From an uncultured Bacteroidales bacterium (GTDB lineage: Bacteria > Bacteroidota > Bacteroidia > Bacteroidales > UBA932): a DNA stretch of 5,193 bases. This document shows, in pieces, positions 1 through 5,193 of the stretch. Both the position numbers and the translations under genes were made by a program. A model generated the notes under the pieces. The model was not told the DNA's origin, did no database searches, and worked only from the letters and a program-made list of their open reading frames with translations. Every line of letters begins with the position of its first letter. The stretch's first letter is position 1. Location of the stretch: NCBI GenBank assembly GCA_946187365.1, contig CAMHRD010000103.1, positions 1 through 5,193 on the forward strand, given 5' to 3'.

Positions 1-172
1 ATCTCTGAATCCATAAAAAACTCAGAGCGGAAAGGATAAAGAAGAGCAGCGCGGTGGCAATTCTCATTGTGCTCCAAGCCGGTTTAAACCAATAAGATAG
101 CAGAAGGCAAAGGAGTAATGTTATTGCCATGGAGATAAAACTGCCGATTATATATTTTCTCACTGAATTCAT
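1..172 (-). CDS. Small membrane protein of the ATP synthase operon, AtpI/AtpR-like position (3' end outside window)
   Basis: The frame opens with ATG at 172-170, directly after the atpC stop codon (TAG then ATG, no gap), and stays open for 57 codons to the left edge, so the C-terminal part is missing. The visible protein starts MNSVRKYIIG and has two hydrophobic stretches, about residues 8-27 and 39-54, separated by a short polar turn containing YWFKPAW and a few basic residues. This fits a small multi-pass inner-membrane protein. In Bacteroidota ATP synthase clusters a poorly characterised membrane protein lies between atpC and atpB, and position and hydrophobicity match that. An accessory role in Fo assembly, like AtpI, is an inference from place only; no diagnostic motif is visible. 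The abutting stop and start suggest translational coupling to atpC. It could instead be the start of a longer, unrelated membrane protein. Confidence 0.72.
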   Translation of the reverse strand, partial: MNSVRKYIIGSFISMAITLLLCLLLSYWFKPAWSTMRIATALLFFILSALSFLWIQR

Positions 173-418
173 CTAGCAGATACAAACAGTTACGTTATCG
201 TCACTCATCTCAACAAAGCCTCCTCCAATCTCCACGCTTTGGGTATCTCCCTTCTCCGTTTCAAAGGTTATAACGCCCTTCTCCAGTGAGGAGATGATTG
301 GTGCGTGAGTTGGCAGGATGGTGAAAGGTCCCAGTGTTCCCGGAAGGGTAACCTCCCTTACATCTCCCTTAAAGAGAGAGCTTTCCGGAGATATAATATT
401 AAGATGAAGTAGTTTCAT
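173..418 (-). CDS. atpC: F1Fo ATP synthase epsilon subunit, short form
   Basis: This 81-residue protein is the epsilon subunit of the F1 central stalk, which links rotation of the membrane c-ring to the catalytic head on the cytoplasmic side. The N-terminal beta-sandwich domain is recognisable: an opening like LNIISPESSLFKGDV (residues 6-20), the family stretch LPGTLGPFTILPTHAP (25-40) and GGFVEM (66-71). The protein ends directly after the last beta strand (VTVCIC), so the C-terminal two-helix domain that brings many epsilon subunits to about 130-140 residues is absent. Epsilon subunits of about 80 residues are usual in Bacteroidota, and the frame closes cleanly, so I read this as a natural short form and not a truncation. 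It follows atpD by 3 bases and its stop abuts the next ATG, consistent with one polycistronic, coupled transcript. No Shine-Dalgarno sequence is apparent. Confidence 0.95.
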   Translation of the reverse strand: MKLLHLNIISPESSLFKGDVREVTLPGTLGPFTILPTHAPIISSLEKGVITFETEKGDTQSVEIGGGFVEMSDDNVTVCIC

Positions 419-421
419 AGT

Positions 422-1939
422 TTAAGCGTTAGCCTCAGCCAAAAGTTTCTTACCCTTCTCTATTGCCTCCTCAATTGTTCCCACACTCATAAATGCCTGC
501 TCCGGAAGGTAGTCACACTCTCCGTCCAGAATCATCTTGAATCCCTTAACGGTATCTTTCAGATCTACCATCACGCCCGGCATTCCGGTAAACTGCTCGG
601 CAACTGTAAACGGCTGAGACATAAACCTCTGCACTCTACGTGCACGGTTAACAACCAGTTTATCCTCCTCTGAAAGTTCCTCCATACCAAGGATGGAGAT
701 GATATCCTGGAGCTCTTTGTTTCTCTGCAGAATCTGTTTAACTCTCTGAGCCACATCATAATGCTCCTGTCCCACAATTCTAGGGTCCAGAATTCTGGAG
801 GTAGATGTAAGAGGATCCACTGCAGGGTAAATACCAAGTGAAGCAATCTTACGGCTCAGCTCCGTGGTTGCATCCAGGTGTGAGAAGGTTGTTGCAGGTG
901 CAGGGTCAGTGAAGTCGTCTGCAGGCACGTAAACCGCTTGTACGGAGGTAATTGAACCATACTTAGTGGAGGTAATTCTCTCCTGCATGGTTCCCATTTC
1001 ACTGGCCAGCGTAGGCTGATATCCTACTGCGGAAGGCATACGTCCCAAGAGGGCGCTCACCTCACTTCCCGCCTGAGTGAAACGGAAGATGTTATCTACA
1101 AAGAGAAGTATATCATTCTTCTGTCCGCTCTCCTTGCCGGCATCTCTGAAAGACTCCGCAACGGTAAGACCGGAGAGAGCAACTGAACTTCTTGCTCCCG
1201 GCGGCTCGTTCATCTGACCAAAGATAAGCGTTGCCTGACTCTTTTTAACCTCCTCGTAATCAACCTTTGATAGATCCCACTTCCCCTCTTCCATTCCCTT
1301 GCGGAACTCCTCTCCGTATTTGATAACTCCGCTCTCTATCATCTCTCGCAGAAGGTCGTTACCCTCACGGGTACGCTCACCCACTCCCGTAAAGACGGAG
1401 AAGCCGTTATGTTTCTTTGCAATGTTGTTAATCAGCTCCATAATGAGCACGGTCTTTCCAACTCCCGCACCTCCAAAGAGACCAATCTTACCTCCTTTAC
1501 TGTAAGGCTCAATAAGGTCAATGACTTTGATTCCCGTAGGAAGTATCTCCTGAACCGTTGTAAGATCCTCAAATTTAGGCGGCTGGCGGTGAATAGGATA
1601 AGACTCCTTAACCTTAAGAGGTGCCATTCCGTCTATAGTCTCTCCCACCACGTTCATCAAACGCCCCTTAATCTGCTCTCCTATAGGCATAGAGATAGGT
1701 GCTCCCGTAGCCAGCGCATCCAGCCCTCTTCTGAGGCCGTCCGTAGAGTCCATTGCCACACATCTTACGGTATCCTCTCCAATATGCTGCTGCACCTCAA
1801 GGGTAAGTTCCCTGCCGTTAGGACGGGTTACTTTGAGCGCATCGTGAATTGAAGGGAGAGTTTCGTTCTCACCAAGCTGAAAAGAGACGTCCACTACAGG
1901 CCCCACTATCTGAGCTATTCTGCCTTTTGTCTGTTGCAT
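422..1939 (-). CDS. atpD: F1Fo ATP synthase catalytic beta subunit
   Basis: A complete 505-residue beta subunit, which forms the catalytic sites of the F1 head and makes ATP from ADP and phosphate. Motifs in order: N-terminal barrel starting GRIAQIVGPVVDV (residues 6-18), Walker A GGAGVGKT (156-163), the GERTREG loop with the catalytic glutamate (187-193), GQMNEPPGAR (241-250), Walker B ending LLFVDNIFRF (278-287), and the DELSEED-type lever, here EELSEED (420-426). Residues about 208-235 form an acidic and basic insert between the GERTREG region and GQMNEPP that E. coli beta lacks; this largely explains 505 residues against about 460 and is typical of Bacteroidota. The ATG at 1939 gives the family's usual N terminus. 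It is the first gene of its operon here, preceded by a T-rich leader and a candidate promoter. No key residue is missing. Confidence 0.98.
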   Translation of the reverse strand: MQQTKGRIAQIVGPVVDVSFQLGENETLPSIHDALKVTRPNGRELTLEVQQHIGEDTVRCVAMDSTDGLRRGLDALATGAPISMPIGEQIKGRLMNVVGETIDGMAPLKVKESYPIHRQPPKFEDLTTVQEILPTGIKVIDLIEPYSKGGKIGLFGGAGVGKTVLIMELINNIAKKHNGFSVFTGVGERTREGNDLLREMIESGVIKYGEEFRKGMEEGKWDLSKVDYEEVKKSQATLIFGQMNEPPGARSSVALSGLTVAESFRDAGKESGQKNDILLFVDNIFRFTQAGSEVSALLGRMPSAVGYQPTLASEMGTMQERITSTKYGSITSVQAVYVPADDFTDPAPATTFSHLDATTELSRKIASLGIYPAVDPLTSTSRILDPRIVGQEHYDVAQRVKQILQRNKELQDIISILGMEELSEEDKLVVNRARRVQRFMSQPFTVAEQFTGMPGVMVDLKDTVKGFKMILDGECDYLPEQAFMSVGTIEEAIEKGKKLLAEANA

Positions 1940-1967
1940 AAAAAAAGATTTAGAGGTACGAATTTAA

Positions 1968-1975
1968 CAAAAATA
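1968..1975 (-). promoter_or_regulatory. Candidate Bacteroidota sigma-ABfr -7 element for the atpD operon
   Basis: Read on the minus strand the bases are TATTTTTG, a full match to the TAnnTTTG -7 consensus of Bacteroidota housekeeping promoters. It ends 28 bases before the atpD ATG, which leaves a leader of roughly 20-25 bases. The -33 element is poor: no TTTG lies 19-21 bases upstream, and the nearest similar sequence is TTTAG at 2003-1999, about 23 bases away. The call rests on the -7 match and its position. Confidence 0.5.
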
Positions 1976-1993
1976 GGCGAGAATTGTAAGGAT

Positions 1994-2023
1994 TTTGACT
2001 AAATTCGGTCTCGGTTTATAAAG
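1994..2023 (+). promoter_or_regulatory. Weak candidate promoter for the plus-strand two-gene unit
   Basis: TTTG at 1994-1997 matches the Bacteroidota -33 element and is followed after 19 bases by TATAAAG at 2017-2023, which has the TA of the -7 element but not its TTTG half. Spacing and place (about 20 bases before the ATG at 2045) fit, but the -7 half is degenerate, so this is only the best plus-strand candidate in the gap. Confidence 0.25.
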
Positions 2024-2044
2024 AAAATTCTAAACATTGATAAT

Positions 2045-2242
2045 ATGATTGTAAAAGTCAACAATGAAGAGGTAAGGATATTCAAGGGTGCCAGCGTAAA
2101 GCACGCCCTTTTAAGGTATATCCTTAGAATTAAGGCAGATGTCTCCAATATTGAGAAACTGCAGGTAAAGGATTGCAAAGGGCACCAGATAGACCAGGAT
2201 GCCCCGCTTAAGGAGGGAGATTCAATAACCGTAAAACTGTAA
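2045..2242 (+). CDS. Small beta-grasp-like protein (ThiS/MoaD-like fold suspected, no C-terminal GG)
   Basis: A 65-residue protein of uncertain function. It opens with an alternating hydrophobic strand (MIVKVNNEEVRIF), then GASVKHALLRY, which reads as a helix, and closes with DAPLKEGDSITVKL. A start of strand, turn, strand, helix and an end of PLKEGDxIxV is the pattern of ThiS/MoaD/TGS-type beta-grasp proteins. The Gly-Gly tail needed for sulfur-carrier thiocarboxylation is missing, since the protein ends VKL. It has one cysteine (residue 44), so it cannot hold an iron-sulfur cluster by itself. No signal peptide is visible, so it is probably cytoplasmic. The ATG follows an A/T-rich leader without Shine-Dalgarno. 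The stop lies 3 bases before the lipoprotein nucleotidase gene, so the two are almost surely co-transcribed. Fold assignment is by eye and unconfirmed; being a real gene is better supported, by tight packing and the protein-like sequence. Confidence 0.75.
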   Translation: MIVKVNNEEVRIFKGASVKHALLRYILRIKADVSNIEKLQVKDCKGHQIDQDAPLKEGDSITVKL

Positions 2243-2245
2243 ACA

Positions 2246-3718
2246 ATGAAAAGGCTCTTATATCTATTTGTAATCCTCTCTTTTATTGCTGCAGGATGCT
2301 CTCAGAAAAAGGGAAACAACTACATCAGAGCGTCATACAAAACTGATATCCACATTGTTTCCGGCAACGATATTCACGGGGCAATTGAGAATATGCCAAT
2401 GTTGGCCGCAGCGGTAGACTCTCTGAGGGCCATAGACAAATCTCTTCTGGTACTCTCTGCAGGAGACAACCGTACCGGCAACCCTCTGAATGACCTCTAT
2501 ACCATTCCTGCTTTCCCGATGGTTGCTCTTATGAACTATATTGGCTTTGACGCCTCTACCTTTGGCAACCATGAGTTTGACTCGGACCAGCCTCTGCTCT
2601 CAAAACTTGTGACCCTCTCCAACTTCCCATACATCTGTGCCAATGTTTTTCCGGATGCGGAACTTGGAATTCAGAACATCCCTTACAAATTCTTTGACGT
2701 AAAGGGAGTGAAGGTTTGTGTTCTGGGCGTGGTACAGCTTGGTATTCAGGGAACTCCAGACAGCAATCCGGATCACCTTAAGGGCATCCGCTTTGAGGGC
2801 GTTGAGGAGACCATCAACAAATATCTCTACCTCAGAGATCAGTGTGACGTCTTCATACTTCTCTCTCACATAGGTTATGAAGATGACTGCGCCATGGCAG
2901 AGAAATTCCCTCAGTTTGACCTTATTGTAGGAGGCCACACCCATACTCAGATTGAGGGGGGAGAACTCCACAACGGAGTGCTCATCACTCAGAACGTAAA
3001 CAAACTCCAGAGAGTAACCCACACCATCCTTACCGTAGAGAACGGAAAGGTTACCGGAAAGAGAGCGGAGAATATTGAGATTGCCTCATCAAAGAATAAG
3101 AATCCGTTTGTTGCACAGATAGTTGAAAAATTCAGTGATAACCCTGAACTCAAGAGAGTTCTGGCCGTTGCCACCGCTCCTTTCTCCACATACGAAGAGC
3201 TAGGACTTCTTATGTGTGACGCTCTTAAAGAGATGACACACAGTGAGATTGGTTTCACCAATATGGGAGGTGTAAGATATGACACCCATCCTAAAGGAGA
3301 CTTTACAGTAGATGACGTTCTGCGTCTTGATCCTTTCGGAAACGGAGTTGTAATTATGGAACTCACTCCAAAAGAGATTGAGGATATGTTAATTGCCTGC
3401 TTCTATGCAGACCGCAACCGCTTCCCTTACACCTCCGGAATAAAGTGTGACGTTGAGTACACCGCCAATGCTAAGAACGAGCCTGAAAAGGTTGTAAAAC
3501 TCACCCTCACCACAGATGACGGCAAACCTTTAGACCCTAACAAAAAATACAAGGTTGCAGGAAACGCATACGCCGTAACCGTCTCAGACTCACCAAGAGA
3601 GGATGAGGGACGCGAGTTCGGTTCCATAAGTTCAGATCTGCTTATCAAATTCCTCACGGAAAAGAAACAGATTAACTACAGCGGCCGCCGCTGCTTAACA
3701 GAGCATATTGTAAAATAA
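2246..3718 (+). CDS. UshA-family 5'-nucleotidase / metallophosphatase lipoprotein
   Basis: A complete 490-residue two-domain enzyme expected to hydrolyse nucleoside 5'-phosphates, nucleotide sugars or similar phosphoesters outside the cytoplasm. Residues 1-18 are a lipoprotein signal with lipobox AAGC (Cys18). The N-terminal calcineurin-like domain shows all the dimetal motifs: NDIHG (41-45), GDNRTGN (73-79), GNHEFD (107-112), SHIGYEDD with His208, and GGHTHT (229-234). The C-terminal substrate domain shows NMGGVR (339-344), the DPFGNGV loop (362-368) and FPYTSGIK (393-400), whose aromatic residues lie where UshA proteins stack the base. It is somewhat shorter than E. coli UshA (about 550). 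After Cys18 comes SQKKGNN, without the acidic run linked to surface export in Bacteroidota, so a periplasmic face is inferred. It follows the small beta-grasp gene by 3 bases. The exact substrate cannot be read from the sequence. Confidence 0.93.
   Translation: MKRLLYLFVILSFIAAGCSQKKGNNYIRASYKTDIHIVSGNDIHGAIENMPMLAAAVDSLRAIDKSLLVLSAGDNRTGNPLNDLYTIPAFPMVALMNYIGFDASTFGNHEFDSDQPLLSKLVTLSNFPYICANVFPDAELGIQNIPYKFFDVKGVKVCVLGVVQLGIQGTPDSNPDHLKGIRFEGVEETINKYLYLRDQCDVFILLSHIGYEDDCAMAEKFPQFDLIVGGHTHTQIEGGELHNGVLITQNVNKLQRVTHTILTVENGKVTGKRAENIEIASSKNKNPFVAQIVEKFSDNPELKRVLAVATAPFSTYEELGLLMCDALKEMTHSEIGFTNMGGVRYDTHPKGDFTVDDVLRLDPFGNGVVIMELTPKEIEDMLIACFYADRNRFPYTSGIKCDVEYTANAKNEPEKVVKLTLTTDDGKPLDPNKKYKVAGNAYAVTVSDSPREDEGREFGSISSDLLIKFLTEKKQINYSGRRCLTEHIVK
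3672..3698 (-). terminator. Interrupted inverted repeat, possible terminator of the TonB receptor transcript
   Basis: A perfect 6-bp GC-rich stem (CAGCGG at 3679-3684, CCGCTG at 3688-3693, loop CCG) is flanked by TTAA on both sides (3672-3675 and 3695-3698), which can extend the stem across a small bulge. It starts 21 bases past the receptor stop codon on the minus strand and is followed on that strand by a T-rich run (TCTGTTTCTTTTCC). It lies inside the end of the nucleotidase coding sequence, so coding constraint could explain it. Confidence 0.3.
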
Positions 3719-3719
3719 G

Positions 3720-5193
3720 CTAGAATTTGATTCTTAAATCAATGCCGGCCTGGATTCCGCGGCCCTTCTGCATAAAGCCGGAAGAGGTGGTATCAAAGTA
3801 GAAGAGAGCGTAATCTTTGTTGAGTATATTCTTGCACCAAAGAGCAACCTCGCTTCTACCAAAGGAGTAGGAGATTCTGCCGTCTAAAAGACCGTAGAAA
3901 TTCTGGTAAACATCATTGGCCTCAGTAAAGTAGATTCTTCCCATTCCGGTGTAATCTACATAGAAGGTAAGTGCGTGACCGCCAGAAAGATCCGCCTTGT
4001 AGCAGGTTGCAAGATGGAGGGTGTGCTTTGGAGCAAACGGAACCCTCTTATCTTTGAAGTCTCTGTCTGCCAGCGTTCTCTTGCCTCCCTCGTTAACTAC
4101 AACCTGGGTGAGGTTCTTTACAAACTTGGCATCTGTAAAGCCGTAATCTGCAGTAACGGTAAAGTTGTAAAAAGGTTTTGCAATGAAGGAGATTTCCATT
4201 CCGCGGCTGCGGCTCTCGCCTGCGTTGGAGGTGTATCTTCCCAGGCCGCTCTCCACAAAACGAGAAACCTGCTGGTCTTTTATATTCATCCAGAAGAGGC
4301 TCATATCCAAACTTATACGGTTCTCTACAAATGTAAGGTGAGAGCCCAGTTCATAGTTCCATGAGTACTCAGGGCGGTAACGGAGTGCAGCGTTTATGGT
4401 CTCATCATTCTCCAGCGTTCCCACATTCTTTGTAAGGTCTGTCTGCATATAGTCACTCAGCATCTGAATGTTGAATCCTCCTCCGCGGTATCCTTTACTT
4501 GCAAGAACATATATGTTGTTTCTTGGATTGAAGTCATACTTAAGAGCAAGACGAGGAAGCAGAGGCATAGACTCATCATACTGCTTGCCAATGTAGTTCA
4601 CTTTATATGTACCCTCACCGGTAACCCTTCCCCTCATAGAGGTCTGGTAGTTCATCTCCGCACCGGTCTCATACTTAATTTTAACCTTCTCGTAATCAAA
4701 TCTTAAGGCAAGAGTTGCAGAGAGACCTTTTGCTCCGAATATATCTTTGAATACGCTCTGGTGAAAGATTGCAGCACCGGATGTTGGAAGGTGGAAAAGA
4801 CCCGGCACCGCCATATACTCATCCAACAGAGTAACCTTTATTGGAGAGCGGCTCATTGCTGCATCCATAGTTGCCTGAAGGTCTGAGATAAAATCATGAC
4901 CAAAGGTTAGCGGAGTCTGGTTGCGGTTCCAGTTATAGAAGCCGGAAACGCCTGTAGAGAAGTCCATTCCTCCCCATATCTCATCCCAGGTTCCCTTAAC
5001 AATAACCTCCTGGCTTATGGTGTTCTGTTTCTGCATCTGCACCATTGTGTATCTGTCTTCCGGTGTGTAATCCTGATCCATACTCATACGGTCTCTGAGG
5101 TATTGCCAGCCGCTTACGGAGGTAATGGTTATGCCTGAGTTCTCCGGAGAATACTTTGTTATAAGTCCTGTATTCAGCAGGTTACGGTAGTAA
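3720..5193 (-). CDS. TonB-dependent outer-membrane receptor, C-terminal part (5' end outside window)
   Basis: This is the beta-barrel part of a TonB-dependent receptor, an outer-membrane importer driven by TonB-ExbBD. The frame runs from the stop at 3720 to the right edge without a stop (490 codons plus one base). The ATG at 5087 is internal: the 35 codons upstream read as barrel sequence, ending TSVSGWQYLRDR just before MSMDQDYTPEDRY, a typical strand-and-loop pattern. Numbering from the edge, family hallmarks are SKGYRGGGFN (232-241), the strand and loop LFWMNIKDQQV (299-309), NAGESRSRGMEISF (323-336), KRVPFAPKHTL (382-392), KNILNKDYALFY (454-465) and a final strand ending in phenylalanine (GIDLRIKF), the C-terminal signal for barrel insertion. 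Signal peptide, TonB box and plug lie beyond the window. It resembles the iron-complex/CirA-FyuA type more than SusC, but the ligand cannot be told; no SusD partner is visible on the downstream side. Confidence 0.93.
   Translation of the reverse strand, partial: YYRNLLNTGLITKYSPENSGITITSVSGWQYLRDRMSMDQDYTPEDRYTMVQMQKQNTISQEVIVKGTWDEIWGGMDFSTGVSGFYNWNRNQTPLTFGHDFISDLQATMDAAMSRSPIKVTLLDEYMAVPGLFHLPTSGAAIFHQSVFKDIFGAKGLSATLALRFDYEKVKIKYETGAEMNYQTSMRGRVTGEGTYKVNYIGKQYDESMPLLPRLALKYDFNPRNNIYVLASKGYRGGGFNIQMLSDYMQTDLTKNVGTLENDETINAALRYRPEYSWNYELGSHLTFVENRISLDMSLFWMNIKDQQVSRFVESGLGRYTSNAGESRSRGMEISFIAKPFYNFTVTADYGFTDAKFVKNLTQVVVNEGGKRTLADRDFKDKRVPFAPKHTLHLATCYKADLSGGHALTFYVDYTGMGRIYFTEANDVYQNFYGLLDGRISYSFGRSEVALWCKNILNKDYALFYFDTTSSGFMQKGRGIQAGIDLRIKF
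3727..3742 (+). repeat. Short AT-rich inverted repeat just past the nucleotidase stop
   Basis: TTGATT (3727-3732) and AATCAA (3737-3742) form a perfect 6-bp stem with a CTTA loop, 8 bases after the plus-strand stop codon. The stem is AT-rich and no T tract follows on the plus strand, so it is a poor intrinsic terminator. It also falls in the last codons of the receptor gene and may be chance. Confidence 0.2.

Larger units (their letters stand above)
1940..2044. other. Divergent intergenic region between atpD and the small beta-grasp gene
   Basis: These 105 AT-rich bases separate the two start codons of the divergent units and must hold the 5' leaders of both. They contain a good minus-strand -7 element for atpD, a weak plus-strand candidate, and a tandem repeat TCGGT-C-TCGGT at 2005-2015. 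No Shine-Dalgarno sequence precedes either start; both are preceded by A/T-rich sequence, as is common in Bacteroidota. I see no riboswitch-like fold or strong operator palindrome. Confidence 0.6.

Noticed and set aside
173..418. atpC as a truncated pseudogene
   Set aside because: Epsilon subunits of about 80 residues are normal in Bacteroidota, and the stop abuts the next gene's start in a tidy operon.
1409..1852. Plus-strand open frame of 147 codons opposite atpD
   Set aside because: It lies wholly inside the well-supported atpD gene, has no domain pattern and is rich in Arg, Ser and Leu as expected for an antisense shadow.
2045..2242. The small protein as the sulfur carrier ThiS
   Set aside because: It lacks the C-terminal Gly-Gly needed for adenylation and thiocarboxylate formation, and there are no thiamine genes beside it.
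2600..3366. Two overlapping minus-strand frames opposite the nucleotidase gene
   Set aside because: Both are covered by the complete nucleotidase with all its catalytic motifs; their translations show no family features.
3681..3688. GCGGCCGC, a NotI site that might suggest cloning vector sequence
   Set aside because: It sits in frame in the nucleotidase C terminus and the sequence on both sides is continuous native coding sequence.
3975..4364. Plus-strand frame of 129 codons opposite the TonB receptor
   Set aside because: Antisense shadow of clear barrel-coding sequence, without a recognisable domain or start context.
1..5193. Mobile elements, CRISPR arrays, tRNA or rRNA genes
   Set aside because: No spaced direct repeats, transposase motifs, terminal inverted repeats or RNA gene signatures were seen; nearly all bases are in the six recognised genes.

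Overview
The window looks like chromosomal DNA from a member of the Bacteroidota, most likely order Bacteroidales. Four things point this way: an F-type ATP synthase cluster that runs beta (atpD) then epsilon (atpC) then a small membrane protein; a beta subunit with the roughly 28-residue insert typical of that phylum; an epsilon subunit cut down to its N-terminal domain; and start regions with no Shine-Dalgarno sequence but with a TAnnTTTG promoter element. Base and codon style is even across the window, and I see no sign of recent transfer, insertion sequences, prophage, CRISPR, tRNA or rRNA.

Layout: positions 1-1939 hold the first part of the ATP synthase operon on the minus strand: atpD, then atpC after a 3-base gap, then the start of a membrane protein whose ATG directly follows the atpC stop and which runs off the left edge. 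A 105-base divergent intergenic region (1940-2044) carries the best promoter candidate, for atpD. On the plus strand follows a tight two-gene unit: a 65-residue beta-grasp-like small protein (2045-2242), then, after 3 bases, a complete lipoprotein of the UshA/5'-nucleotidase family (2246-3718). Converging on it with a single base between the stop codons is a minus-strand TonB-dependent outer-membrane receptor (3720-5193). Its reading frame stays open to the right edge, so only its C-terminal 490 residues are present.

How the parts relate: the ATP synthase genes are housekeeping energy genes. The nucleotidase lipoprotein probably sits in the periplasm or on a membrane and hydrolyses nucleotides or related phosphoesters. 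The receptor is an outer-membrane importer of unknown ligand. Nothing in the sequence ties these three units into one pathway. The most notable points are the pairing of an unexplained beta-grasp protein with the nucleotidase, and the one-base convergent junction, where each transcript meets an inverted repeat inside the other gene's coding sequence. I did not find a convincing new biological system here; the findings are modest and are scored that way.
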